Shown here: one piece after another, positions 51,935-63,894 of the stretch
Layout: each line of letters opens with the position of its first letter
Numbering within the stretch: the stretch's first letter is position 1
NCBI GenBank assembly: GCA_964019415.1
Contig: OZ025872.1
Span: 3,274,004-3,338,003, forward strand
Source of the DNA: Ianthella basta
Lineage: Eukaryota > Porifera > Demospongiae > Verongiida > Ianthellidae
DNA: 64,000 nt
Direction of reading: 5' to 3'
Made by a program: the position numbers and the translations under genes
The notes under the pieces: generated by a model
The model's input: only the letters and a program-made list of their open reading frames with translations
What the model was told of the DNA's origin: nothing
The model's database searches: none

Positions 51935-52053
51935 GATAAGCAGAGTGAGTTGGAGCGCTGGCGTCGCACCTTCCATAAGGCCATTGATGCCAGTGGAGAT
52001 GACCACTAATGTACGAACCTGATCAGCCAGGAAAGACTGATGGAGATGGCAAG
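51935..52053 (+). pseudogene. EF-hand exon with in-frame stop
   Basis: It joins the previous exon in phase 0: DKQSELERWRRTFHKAIDAS then GDDH, TAA at 52007-52009, and on the other side of the stop CTNLISQERLMEMA in the same frame. The second EF loop (DASGDDH) is cut at position 8, where a hydrophobic residue is expected. Either the product ends here or the gene is dead. A downstream piece encoding DAFLSETELS (about 52305-52335) may be the next exon. Confidence 0.6.
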
Positions 52054-52560
52054 GTGTGTTGTGTGTGTTCTGTCTGACACTGTGTTTGGTGTGTGTGTGT
52101 TTTGTGTTTTGTGTAGTACCCACACAAGGTGCCTTTACATGTGTCTATTTTGTGTGTGTGTTGTGTAGTGTCCATGTATACATGTGTATGTGTCATGTAT
52201 GTGTCATGTATGTATGTACATATTAGTCCCACACAAGCTCCCATCCTGTCTATGTACATGCCTATGTACCAGGTGCCAGGTGATGAGACACACACAACAC
52301 AGTGGATGCATTCCTGAGTGAGACAGAGTTGTCGGTATGTGTCCTTCATTAACAGCTTTAAATGTAAATCACCTCGGCGACATGCAGCCTTGAAATGGAA
52401 TTGATAAGCTTTACTGCATGTGTGTACATTTGTGTTTGTGTGTGTGAGCATGTACATGTATGTGTGTACATACTTTGTGGATGAAGTGTCAGTGTATTGG
52501 TGTATGTGTGTGTGAGTATTTTACAGGTGAGTGACAGTGCATGTGTGTGTGTGTTTGTTT
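52054..52560. other. TG-rich stretch, weak exon remnant
   Basis: The only coding-like piece is DAFLSETELS followed by a donor GTATGT at 52335, in a frame with upstream stops. The rest is TG/ATGT-rich low complexity. Confidence 0.4.
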
Positions 52561-52574
52561 GAGCATATCATATG

Positions 52575-52790
52575 GTTTAGTGTCAGCACTGCACTGAAGA
52601 GGGCCACTAGCCCGAAACAGGTGATCCTACCAAAGGAGTACCCAATGGCATTTGAAGTGCTATCTGGGTATACCTTTGGTTGGGACACTTGTCTGCAGTT
52701 GGACACCCTGTAATGTATGGCTGTGTGCATGTGTGGGCTTGGATGAGTTTACAAGTGTTTCTGTGTGACCGTCATCTTCTTGGGTTTCTC
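52575..52790 (+). mobile_element. Retroelement-like fragment with hammerhead-like core
   Basis: It matches the minus strand of 56375-56690. It opens with GTGTCAGCACTGCACTGAAG, has CTGAAGA, a GGGC/GCCC stem with a CACTA loop, and CGAAAC (52590-52619). It continues through TATCTGGGTATACCTTTGG and TTGGACACCCTGTAATGTATGG. Similar CTGANGA-stem-GAAA cores mark Penelope-like retroelements, but no reverse transcriptase is present and the assignment is inferred. Confidence 0.4.
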
Positions 52791-53432
52791 CTTGCTTATG
52801 TTTCCTTCACCCTTTCACCTGGACTGTGTCGGAAAAGGTGTCAGATGACGGCTCTAGGGCTGGTAGGGGCGCTGGTGGACACGTGGTCCTCTGCCACTCC
52901 TGCGTCTCCTTGGGCAGGCGGGAAACCGATGGAGAGTGGGAAGGAGCGCAGGCTGCTCCCCTAGAGGACTGCATGGATCACTTGCAGGGGCCACACCACG
53001 AGAAAAGACTGCACACACATGTACAGTATACATGTGACCTGCATGACCTTTGACCTTTGAACCTGGCTCAGTACTTCAGATATGTGAAACAACATCCAAC
53101 CTCTGTATATGCAGCTGTTCAGTACTTAACAAGTGACTTCATATTAACCAAATCACATGAATGTTTCATATACAGCAAAGCAAATTTATAAAAGCATGCA
53201 AAATCGTAATACAAAATAAAATAAAATGACAACAAATTCCACTGTGTCATTCATGTAGGTAGTGACACGTTGTATCTGTTGAGTCTATTAAACTGAGCTT
53301 TCATGTTCCTACAAGAGTGACAATAATAGGAGAGAGGGTCACAGCACACTGCCATGACAAATACATCAACCACACTCACAACTACACATGCAATTGCACA
53401 GTTGCAAACATGGATGTAGCTACAGTGTAGTA

Positions 53433-53538
53433 GACACACACACACACACGTACCCTCATGCACACACGTACACACACACCCCACATGTACCCTCATGCAC
53501 ACACACACATACACAGACACACAGACACACACACACGT

Positions 53539-53576
<38 letters not shown>

Positions 53577-53579
53577 CAC
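53433..53579. repeat. Interrupted (CA)n microsatellite
   Basis: CA runs separated by CGTACCCTCATG units, the latter present twice (53450 and 53488), so the block also has a minisatellite period. Confidence 0.85.
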
Positions 53580-53901
53580 GTGTATATACGATCCTGGCAA
53601 GAGCCTGGCCATGCCAGAATGTACACTGTGTGTGTGGATGAATGCACACTTGTTGATCTTTGACTGGTTCTTGCGGAAAACCAGAAGCCAAGGGGCCAGA
53701 CTGGGAGACTGCTCTTTGACGACTTCTTGCTAATTCACTTTAGTCATTGAAGCCCTAGTCCTGAATGGCTTCTTTCCTGCTATTGGATGGACGTCATTAG
53801 CTGCCACATACCTATACTGCAATGAGACTGATGCATGCGCAGATCACAACCCATAACATGCACTCACATGTAGATACGTATATACTCAATTAGCATATAT
53901 G

Positions 53902-53935
53902 CCCCCCCCCCCCCCCCACACACACACACACACAC
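53902..53935. repeat. C16 homopolymer followed by (AC)n
   Basis: Sixteen C residues run directly into ACACAC. The run length should be treated as uncertain. Confidence 0.9.
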
Positions 53936-54182
53936 TATCCATCCATCCATGTTCTGCCTTCACTTTTACACTTTTATAGTGGTGCAGGCCACATCCAGTA
54001 GAACAAATGACTGGGGTGGGGGGAGGATATCAATGCTGGTGAAATGACTCTACCCTTCCACCCCAAACACTTGGATTTCTGTTACATGCACGACTTCACG
54101 TGATTCTTAAAGCCTTGCTTCTTGTACTGCCCTGTATATATTATAGCTTCAGTAAATATACAGCTGTATAAGCTAACAGTAT

Positions 54183-54323
<141 letters not shown>

Positions 54324-54344
54324 TTACACTGTTACACTGTTAAA

Positions 54345-54365
54345 CTGGTGTGACCATCACACCAG
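54345..54365. other. Perfect 9-bp inverted repeat, 3-bp loop
   Basis: CTGGTGTGA, CCA, TCACACCAG. It lies within a 120-bp patch of TGTGA/TCACA motifs just beyond the (GT)n run. No function was recognised. Confidence 0.7.
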
Positions 54366-56006
54366 TCAGTGCTCACACTCAGGGTGTGATAAGTCACACC
54401 GTTACTTTAGTGTGACATCCACACTGACACCATATTCACACTGTTGTTCACAGTCATCATTCTGATAGATGAAGAAAAGTATTTCATACACACAAAAATG
54501 AGACTTTACTGTGAATCCTACAAGATCTAATGACAGTATAAATAAGTACATAGCTACCTTGGCCATAGCTTAGCCTGGTGGCATATTATGTACAGTGGGA
54601 GGACCTACTCAAACTGAGTATGCTATTAAAGTGTGTTTTTAATGTACAAGTACAGTGAAGTAGTTGTGTTGCCAACAACACTCGTACCAGTTGATATGCT
54701 GTGTACCATGTAAACTCAAATTCCCAAAGTAGTGTCCAGATCTGCAGTGAAATGCACAGGGTAGTGGCTTTCATTTAGACTAAGTTAATGTTACCTGAAG
54801 CCAATGTATTACCTTCCCTGGCCCTCATGATAGCACGGCAAAGTCATCCCAATCATGCCACTTTGGGGGTGGAGTTGCCATGGCCCACATGATGAGTGGC
54901 CGACTGGGCCAGGCACTGCTACATGCCACAATGGTCAAAGCACTTGCAGCTCATAGCAGCGTGGTACCCACACGCACACTCACACCCAAACACCCATGTA
55001 CAACACAACACACACAACATGTACACACATCAGTACAGGTGAACATCTGCTGAAATACAGTGGGAGTCTAGAAACACATACAGTAATCAGAGAGTGAAGT
55101 GCAATATGTACTGGCTCCATACAATGGTAAAGTGAACACACTGCAGTGCTCAAGAGAACATGTATGGACATGCATGCTCTTAAGGACATGTCCACACATC
55201 ACACTGTAGGTATGAATGCAGTATTGAAAGTGCATGATATGTACCCCGCCAGTCCCACATGTACTGTGAGTTAATGTAAGCATTCACATTCCACTCACAC
55301 CCACACGTTGTATTTTGATCTTGATGTGTGTCCCAGTTGGCATGGTAACCTCCTGATGGATCACAGAGAACACATTTGCATATGTTTAAGAGTGCTCCAA
55401 ACAAAGCAAACATACCCGCAGAGGATAGAAGATCTGATGGCATAGGGATTGGTGTAGGTGGGGAGATTCACAGGTACGTAAGTGTTTATGTGTGTGCATG
55501 TGTTGGTAAGCATCACCTTTATTTAGGAGAGGCAGCAAAAACCTCCCCCTCACTCCACACACACCTAGTTGTTGTTCTCCCTCACAAGGGAGAGGAGGTG
55601 CACACATCTTATCTGGAACATGTGGTATTGGTATGGTAGTGGAATCACTGACAATATATCACATTACATGATATGTCACTCTAGAATGTGAGGTGATGGA
55701 GGGGAATGCAGCCAGTTATCTGTCACAGCGATAGGAGGAAAACCAGAAGCCATGTAACAACTACTCCCCCACACATACCAGCTAGGTCCTACAATGAACT
55801 GCCAAACAGCACACTTGTGCTGATGTTTCTGGTTAATAGGAGGACAGCAGCCCATAATTGCAATACATTCCTAAGGAGATAGCACACAGTAGTAGGGGGC
55901 TGGGGGTGGGGGCCGGGGTGTGGGAGGGGATAGGATAGTGCAAAGGTATGAAGGGAAGGGGAAGAGTGCCGATAGTGAGAGGACGCACACCACATGCATA
56001 CACACC

Positions 56007-56007
<1 letters not shown>

Positions 56008-56060
<53 letters not shown>
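56008..56060. repeat. (CA)n microsatellite
   Basis: Uninterrupted CA run directly next to the possible CARD-like remnant at 56072-56190, the same relation seen at the intact CARD exons. Confidence 0.9.
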
Positions 56061-56061
<1 letters not shown>

Positions 56062-56071
56062 CCAACCAACC

Positions 56072-56190
56072 TCTGGTGACAGCTTCTCCTTCACCTTCCT
56101 TCAGAGGCTCTGCTGTTGATGTTTGTTCAGACATCAGTGTCTATAGCCACCTCACAGTACTCCTCAGACTGGACACGTTGTCATGGCTAC
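56072..56190 (-). pseudogene. Possible decayed CARD-like exon
   Basis: The minus strand ends KEKLSPEG before a GTTGGTTGG donor, like KEELQQ(R/G)G before GTTGGT in the CARD exons. Further 5' EEYCEVAI resembles REYCDVII. Stops and a shift lie between these pieces. The adjacent CA microsatellite strengthens the match. Confidence 0.3.
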
Positions 56191-56305
56191 ACTGGTCATA
56201 ATCTCAGTAAAGAAAAGAGTGATTGATGATATACAGTGATATGGCAGAACTGTACGGACATGTGTGTATGGCTTGAGTACACACACACGCACGCACGCAC
56301 ACACA

Positions 56306-56577
56306 CACAGGTTGGTTCAACTCTAGAAGCCACATCCATATGTAGCACACAACCATAATGGTGCAGACATTTACACACGGAAACACTTACAAACTCATCC
56401 AAGCCCACACAGCCATACATTACAGAGTGTGTCCAACTGCACACAGGTTGGTTCAACTCTAGAAGCCACATCCATATGTAGCACACAACCATAATGGTGC
56501 AGACATTTACACACGGAAACACTTACAAACTCATCCAAGCCCACACAGCCATACATTACAGAGTGTGTCCAACTGCA
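56306..56577. repeat. Tandem duplication, period 136 bp
   Basis: CAGGTTGGTTCAACTCTAG at 56308 returns at 56444. The two 136-bp copies are virtually identical and run into the retroelement-like fragment at 56578-56690. Confidence 0.9.
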
Positions 56578-56690
56578 GACAAGTGTCCCAACCAAAGGTA
56601 TACCCAGATAGCACTTCAAATGGGCACACCTTTGGGAGTAACACCTGTTTCGGGCTAGTGGCCCTCTTCAGTGCAGTGCTGACACAATCC
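56375..56690 (-). mobile_element. Inverted copy of the retroelement-like fragment
   Basis: The same element as 52575-52790, on the other strand, with the hammerhead-like core at 56643-56673. The core region is identical in the two copies although they are 4 kb apart. Confidence 0.4.
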
Positions 56691-57314
56691 AACAAAACTA
56701 GTTATCCTCACTTGAGAATACATCCCAACTTGAACAAGATGTCATCGATCAAGTGCACAAAGAACCCAACGGATAGTCAGCACCGGTGCTCATGATTTAT
56801 TAGAGGGGGAACTATTTTGGCTGCGTTTTGGCTCCACGAAGGGCATAATTAAAGGGGAAGCTATATTTGATATGACAACCCAACACGCTCACACACACTC
56901 ACACACATGCAGTACAAGATACCTCTAGTTCTCTGTCAGTATCACTCGTCTGTCAAATACCCACACACACAAAGTACGTAACAGCAACATCAGTGTCACC
57001 ATCATCAATAACGTTGTCATTGTCATGATCAACATCAATCGTCACCATCACAATCATCACTGCCATCATCACTGCCATCAACACCACCACACACAGGACT
57101 ACAGCACACACTCACATACATACTGAGTTTGCACATTTTGAGGCCTCATGAGAAAGAACAAACAACTTGATCCTCTTGTTTTGTTAGAGGCCAGGCCACA
57201 AGTGAGTGCACTGACTTGTCCTTTGTGCTGTGTGTGCTGGGACAGAGTAGGACTCTACAACTGACAACCACGACTGAGGGCCTTCTGGTCTGTTGTACAA
57301 GTTCACCTCACATA
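56691..57314. other. No supported gene; CAT-rich patch
   Basis: 57000-57100 is an irregular ATC/CAT trinucleotide patch. The remainder has no recognised feature. Unlike copies A and C, copy B is preceded by this unique sequence and not by satellite. Confidence 0.55.
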
Positions 57315-57468
57315 CAGCTGTGGGGTGGGTTGTACAGATGTGTGGGGTGTAGTGCTGACAGCTAGACTCCATAGTGACAAAGATGACACACTAGCCCCAG
57401 GTGGGGGTACATCTTTGGGCTATATTGCACAAGGGAGCACTCTTTACAGACACATGAGACAGAAGGTG

Positions 57469-57586
<118 letters not shown>

Positions 57587-58371
57587 AACTTAGTACACAC
57601 AAACATTACAAAATAACAAAGGTAAGGAGAGTGGGAGAGCACAGACAGGGTCAGGACAACTGTCCCAAACAGAACATGGCTGTAACAGGCTTTGAATACA
57701 CTTGATAGACACCACTCAATTCCCAAGAGGTTACAAACAAACTTCAAAGAGTCCACTCTTAGATAATGTTTACCAAACACTTGACCACATTTGTCACCTC
57801 TGTGCAGAGCTGAGGTCAAAGGCACTGCCTCCTATCCACCATGCACACTGTGACAAGAGTCTTTGCACAGGCAAGTAAAGAAGGGTGAGGGGACATGCTG
57901 AGAGACAAGGATCATGACAGGCTTTAGCTCCACTCAAAGAGGTTCTGATGGAAGCTCTTCTGTGTGAAAACTATGACCATACACAAGTGGTAGCCACTTT
58001 CAGTGAGTCAGTAACTTCTTTAAAGTGCTCTCGGAGAACTGCATTCCAACTTAACCCATGTCATGGCACATTCTGTAATGTACATATGTCACAACTGTTC
58101 AAAGCAGGGGACTTTTGTAACCTAGGATACGGGAAGGTGTTTGTAAGAGTTGCAACATCTCCCATTGGTCTACTCTGAGGTAATGAGGAACAGCAGGTTT
58201 GGAAGGTATGTAAGATTGTGCAACCATTGTAATCTGATTGGTGCATGTGACTGTTGAGTGAGGACATCACGTCCATCATGTCTACTGTAGAGCTGTTACT
58301 TGTATACAGGCAAGGAATTTTAGTACACAGTAAAATGTATAAACCGACTACACTCACATGCAAACCCACTG

Positions 58372-58578
58372 ACAGGTGGCAGCTTCTCCTTCACTGTGCT
58401 GCATATTACTCTCAAGGAAGAATAGCTGACCATCGGACAAATTGGGGACAATGTGAGAATAATATGACTTTTTCCCTAGCAGCTCGATTTGTTTGGAAAT
58501 CTTAGCATCTACTGCTGCGGTAATGCCCATCTTCATTAAACTGTCATTAAATGTGCCAACCAGATTTGTGTGGAACTT
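58372..58578 (-). pseudogene. Roc-domain fragment copied into segment B
   Basis: The minus strand reads LVGTFNDSLMKMGITAAVDA and KISKQIELLGKKSYYSHIVP then GQLFFLESNMQ. This corresponds to VGTFKDQLMKMGITATAAAA and its sequel in the Roc-COR exon (33325-33524 of this window). Only the G4 region and what follows are present; P-loop, switch II and COR are absent. Confidence 0.85.
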
Positions 58579-59077
58579 CAGAAATAAAAGACACTTGCAA
58601 GCATAGAGTGAGCCCGAGACAGGTGACTTTGTACAGAGGACAGCAGCGACCAAAAGAACACACAATGAAGGTAGGTGAGCAATATACGTAGGTGGTTGAC
58701 AGTGGGAAATTACTATACACAGAAAGTCACCACTGCATGAGCAAACCTGGTGTATTAGTATCAAACGTACACAAGTTTTAGGATGAAAACTCAAGAGAAA
58801 GAATGCCAATTAACAGCCACCATCCTCAACATGAATGTTGTGAGCAATTATCTCAGAGAGACCCTATACATGAATGTTCCACCATTGTTGTATACACTAC
58901 ATGGCAGTGTGGTCACTGTCTTTACTATACAACTGCACCAAACCTCCATATGAAAGGGACAGATTAACGGGTTTTGTGGAGATCCTCTGAGCGGCACAGA
59001 TTATTATCTAGAACAAACAAACACACTAACATTGGTGCATTATAGTAAGACTCACTGAAGGCTTGGCAGAAGGAAGG

Positions 59078-59362
59078 TATGTATAGGGAGGACTGACTCA
59101 CATGTTACATTGAGTACCCTATAGAGTAGTCTGACTACGTATAGGGAGGACTGACTCACATGTTACACTGAGTACCCTATAGAGTAGTCTGACTACGTAT
59201 AGGGAGGACTGACTCACATGTTACATTGAGTACCCTATAGAGTAGTCTGACTACGTATAGGGAGGACTGACTCACATGTTACACTGAGTACCCTATAGAG
59301 TAGTCTGACTACGTATAGGGAGGACTGACTCACATGTTACATTGAGTACCCTATAGAGTAGT
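59078..59362. repeat. 58-bp tandem repeat, five copies
   Basis: Copies start at 59078, 59136, 59194, 59252 and 59310 (TACGTATAGGGAGG). Copies alternate ACATTGAG and ACACTGAG, so the effective unit is a 116-bp dimer. The last copy is cut after GAGTAGT and passes straight into 34-bp satellite. Confidence 0.95.
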
Positions 59363-62190
59363 AAATAGGCAGTGTGCTAGGGGACACCACGTATTAAATG
59401 GGCAGTGTGCTAGGGGGACATCACGTATTAAATGGGCAGTGTGCTAGGTGGACACCACGTATTAAATGGGCAGTGTTCTAGGGGGACACCACGTATGATA
59501 TGGGCAGTTTGCTAGGGGGACACCACGTATTAAATGGGGAGTGTGCTAGGGGGACACTACGTAATAAATGGGCAGTGTCCTAGGGGGACACCACGTAATA
59601 AATGGGCAGTGTCCTAGGGGGACACTACGTATTAAATGGGCAGTGTGCTAGGGGTACACTACGTATTAAATGGGCAGTGTACTAGGGGGACACCACGTAT
59701 TAAATGGGGAGTTTGCTAGGGGGACACCACGTATTTAGTGGGCAGTTTGCTAGGGGGACACCACGTATTAAATGGGCAGTGTGCTGGGGGGACACTATGT
59801 ATTAAATGGGCAGTGTCCTAGGGGGACACTACGTAATAAATGGGCAGTGTCCTAGGGGGACACCACGTAATAAATGGGCAGTGTCCTAGGGGGACACTAC
59901 GTATGAAATGGGCAGTGTGCTAGGGGTACACTACGTATTAAATGGGCAGTGTACTAGGGGGACACCGCGTATTAAATAGGCAATTTGCTAGGGGGACACC
60001 ACGTATTAAATGGGGAGTGTACTAGGGGGACACTACGTATTAAATGGGCAGTGGACTAGGGGGACACCGCGTATTAAAAGGGGAGTGTGCTAGGGGGACA
60101 CTATGTATTAAATGGGCAGTGTGCTAGGGGGACACCACGTATTAAATGGGCAGTGTACTAGGGGGACACCACGTATTAAATGGGCAGTGTACTAGGGGGA
60201 CACCACGTATTAAATGGGCAGTGTCCTAGGGGGACACTACGTATTAAATGGGCAGTGTACTAGGGGGACACCACGTATTAAATGGGGAGTTTGCTAGGGG
60301 GACACTACGTATCAAATGGGCAGTGTATTTGGGGGACACAACGTATTAAATGGGCAGTTTGCTAGGGGGACACTACGTATTAAATGGGGAGTGTGCTAGG
60401 GGGACACCACGTATTAAAAGGGGAGTGTGCTAGGGGGACACTATGTATTAAATGGGCAGTGTGCTAGGGGGACACCACGTATTAAATGGGCAGTGTACTA
60501 GGGGGACACCACGTATTAAATGGGCAGTGTACTAGGGGGACACCACGTATTAAATGGGCAGTGTCCTAGGGGGACACTACGTATTAAATGGGCAGTGTAC
60601 TAGGGGGACACCACGTATTAAATGGGGAGTTTGCTAGGGGGACACTACGTATCAAATGGGCAGTGTATTTGGGGGACACAACGTATTAAATGGGCAGTTT
60701 GCTAGGGGGACACTACGTATTAAATGGGGAGTGTGCTAGGGGGACACCACGTATTAAATGGGGAGTGTACTAGGGGGACACTACGTATTAAATGGGCAGT
60801 GGACTAGGGGGACACCGCGTATTAAATGGGGAGTGTGCTAGGGGGACACTATGTATTAAATGGGCAGTGTGCTAGGGGGACACCACGTATTAAATGGGCA
60901 GTGTACTAGGGGGACACCACGTATTAAATAGGCAGTGTACTAGGGGGACACCACGTATTAAATGGGCAGTGTCCTAGGGGGACACTACGTATTAAATGGG
61001 CAGTGTACTAGGGGGACACCACGTATTAAATGGGGAGTTTGCTAGGGGGACACTACGTATTAAATGGGCAGTGTACTAGGGGGACACCACGTATTAAATG
61101 GGCAGTTTGCTAGGGGGACACCACGTATTAAATGGCGAGTGTACTAGGGGGACACTACGTATTAAATAGGCAGTGTGCTAGGGGGACACTACGTATTAAA
61201 AGGGCAGTGTACTAGGGGGACACCACGTATTAAATGGGGAGTTTGCTAGGGGGACACTACGTATTAAATGGGCAGTGTACTAGGGGGACACCACGTATTA
61301 AATGGGCAGTGTCCTAGGTGGACACCACGTATTAAATGGGCAGTGTCCTAGGTGGACACCACGTAATAAATGGGCAGTGTCGTAGGGGGACACCACGTAA
61401 TAAATGGGTAGTGTGCTAGGGGGACACCACGTATTAAATGGGTATTGTACTAGGTGGACACTACGTATTAAATGGGCAGTGTACTAGGGAGACACCACGT
61501 ATTAAATGGGCAGTGTACTAGGTGGACACTACGCATGAAATGGGCAGTGTACTAGGGGGACACCACGTATTAAATGGGCAGTGTGCTAGGGGGACACCAC
61601 GTATTAAATGGGCAGTGTTCTAGGGGGACACCACGTATTAAATGGGTAGTGTCCTAGGGGGACACCATGTATTAAATGGGCAGTGTTCCAGGTGGACACC
61701 ACGTATTAAATGGGCAGTGTGCTAGGGGGACATCACATATTAAATAGACAGTGTGCTAGGGGGACACCACGTATTAAATGGGCAGTATACTAGGGGGACA
61801 CCACGTATTAAATGGGCAGTGTACTAGGTGGACACTACGTATGAAATGGGCAGTGTACTAGGGGGACACCACGTATTAAATGGGCAGTGTGCTAGGGGGA
61901 CACCACGTATTAAATGGGCAGTGTTCTAGGGGGACACCACGTATTAAATGGGTAGTGTCCTAGGGGGACACCATGTATTAAATGGGCAGTGTTCTAGGCG
62001 GACACCACGTATTAAATGGGTAGTGTCCTAGGGGGACACCATGTATTAAATGGGCAGTGTCCTAGGGGGACACTACGTATTAAATTGGCAGTGTACTAGG
62101 TGGACACCACGTATTAAATGGACAGTGTACTAGGGGGACACCACGTATTAAATTGGCAGTGTACTAGGTGGACACCACGTATTAAATGGT
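59363..62190. repeat. 34-bp satellite array 2 (about 83 monomers)
   Basis: The same monomer as array 1. The variant order at 61441-62060 repeats that at 2481-3110, and the block at about 59970 repeats 1531 onward. It ends ATTAAATGGT, with the same junction to unique sequence as array 1. Confidence 0.97.
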
Positions 62191-62340
62191 AGCTGTGGGG
62201 TGGGTTGTACAAATGTGTGAGGTGTAGTGCTAACAGCTAGACTCCATAGTGACAAAGATGACACACTAGCCCCAGGTGGGGGTACATCTTTGGGCTATAT
62301 CACACAAGGGAGCACTCTTTACAGACACATGAGACAGAAG

Positions 62341-62356
62341 GTGTGTGTGTGTGTGT

Positions 62357-62401
<45 letters not shown>
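62341..62401. repeat. (GT)n microsatellite in copy C
   Basis: The same site as in A and B, of intermediate length, with one TAC interruption. Confidence 0.95.
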
Positions 62402-62403
<2 letters not shown>

Positions 62404-63188
62404 CAACTTAGTACACACTAGAGTTGAAAATAACAAAGGTAAGGAGAGTGGGAGAGCACAGACAGGGTCAGGACAACTGTCCCAAACAGAACATGGCTGT
62501 AACAGGCTTTGAATACACTTGATAGACACCACTCAATTCCCAAGAGGTTACAAACAAACTTCAAAGAGTCCACTCTTAGATAATGTTTACCAAACACTTG
62601 ACCACATTTGTCACCTCTGTGCAGAGCTGAGGTCAAAGGCACTGCCTCCTATCCACCATGCACACTGTGACAAGAGTCTTTGCACAGGCAAGTAAAGAAG
62701 GGTGAGGGGACATGCTGAGAGACAAGGATCATGACAGGCTTTAGCTCCACTCAAAGAGGTTCTGATGGAAGCTCTTCTGTGTGAAAACTATGACCATACA
62801 CAAGTGGTAGCCACTTTCAGTGAGTCAGTAACTTCTTTAAAGTGCTCTCGGAGAACTGCATTCCAACTTAACCCATGTCATGGCACATTCTGTAATGTAC
62901 ATATGTCACAACTGTTCAAAGCAGGGGACTTTTGTAACCTAGGATACGGGAAGGTGTTTGTAAGAGTTGCAACATCTCCCATTGGTCTACTCTGAGGTAA
63001 TGAGGAACAGCAGGTTTGGAAGGTATGTAAGATTGTGCAACCATTGTAATCTGATTGGTGCATGTGACTGTTGAGTGAGGACATCACGTCCATCATGTCT
63101 ACTGTAGAGCTGTTACTTGTATACAGGCAAGGAATTTTAGTACACAGTAAAATGTATAAACCGACTACACTCACATGCAAACCCACTG

Positions 63189-63395
63189 ACAGGTGGCAGC
63201 TTCTCCTTCACTGTGCTGCATATTACTCTCAAGGAAGAATAGCTGACCATCGGACAAATTGGGGACAATGTGAGAATAATATGTCTTTTTCCCTAGCAGC
63301 TCGATTTGTTTGGAAATCTTAGCATCTACTGCTGCGGTAATGCCCATCTTCATTAAACTGTCATTAAATGTGCCAACCAGATTTGTGTGGAACTT
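63189..63395 (-). pseudogene. Roc-domain fragment copied into segment C
   Basis: Identical in layout to 58372-58578, with a single residue change (KKTYY for KKSYY). No splice sites or start codon make it a gene. Confidence 0.85.
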
Positions 63396-63894
63396 CAGAA
63401 ATAAAAGACACTTGCAAGCATAGAGTGAGCCCGAGACAGGTGACTTTGTACAGAGGACAGCAGCGACCAAAAGAACACACAATGAAGGTAGGTGAACAAT
63501 GTACGCAGGTGATTGACAGTGGGAAATTACTATACACAGAAAGTCACCACTGCATGAGCAAACCTGGTGTATTAGTATCAAACGTACACAAGTTTTAGGA
63601 TGCAAACTCAAGAGAAAGAATGCCAGTTAACAGCCACCATCCTCAACATGAATGTTGTGAGCAATTATCTCAGAGAGACCCTATACATGAATGTTCCACC
63701 ATTGTTGTATACACTACTTGGCAGTGTGGTCACTGTCTTTACTATACAACTGCACCAAACCTCCATATGAAAGGGACAGATAAACAGGTTTTGTGGAGAT
63801 CCTCTGAGCGGCACAGATTATTATCTAGAACAAACAAACACACTAACATTGGTGCATTATAGTAAGACTCACTGAAGGCTTGGCAGAAGGAAGG

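Larger units (their letters stand above)
62191..63894. repeat. Duplicated segment, copy C
   Basis: Starts at the satellite edge as copy A does and matches copy B almost exactly. No independent gene was seen. Confidence 0.92.

Noticed and set aside
52826..53053. 75-codon plus-strand frame as last exon of the EF-hand gene
   Set aside because: No EF-hand, no acceptor in phase, and composition not like the upstream exons.
58254..58505. 83-codon plus-strand frame in copies B and C
   Set aside because: Partly antisense to the Roc fragment and without any recognisable feature.
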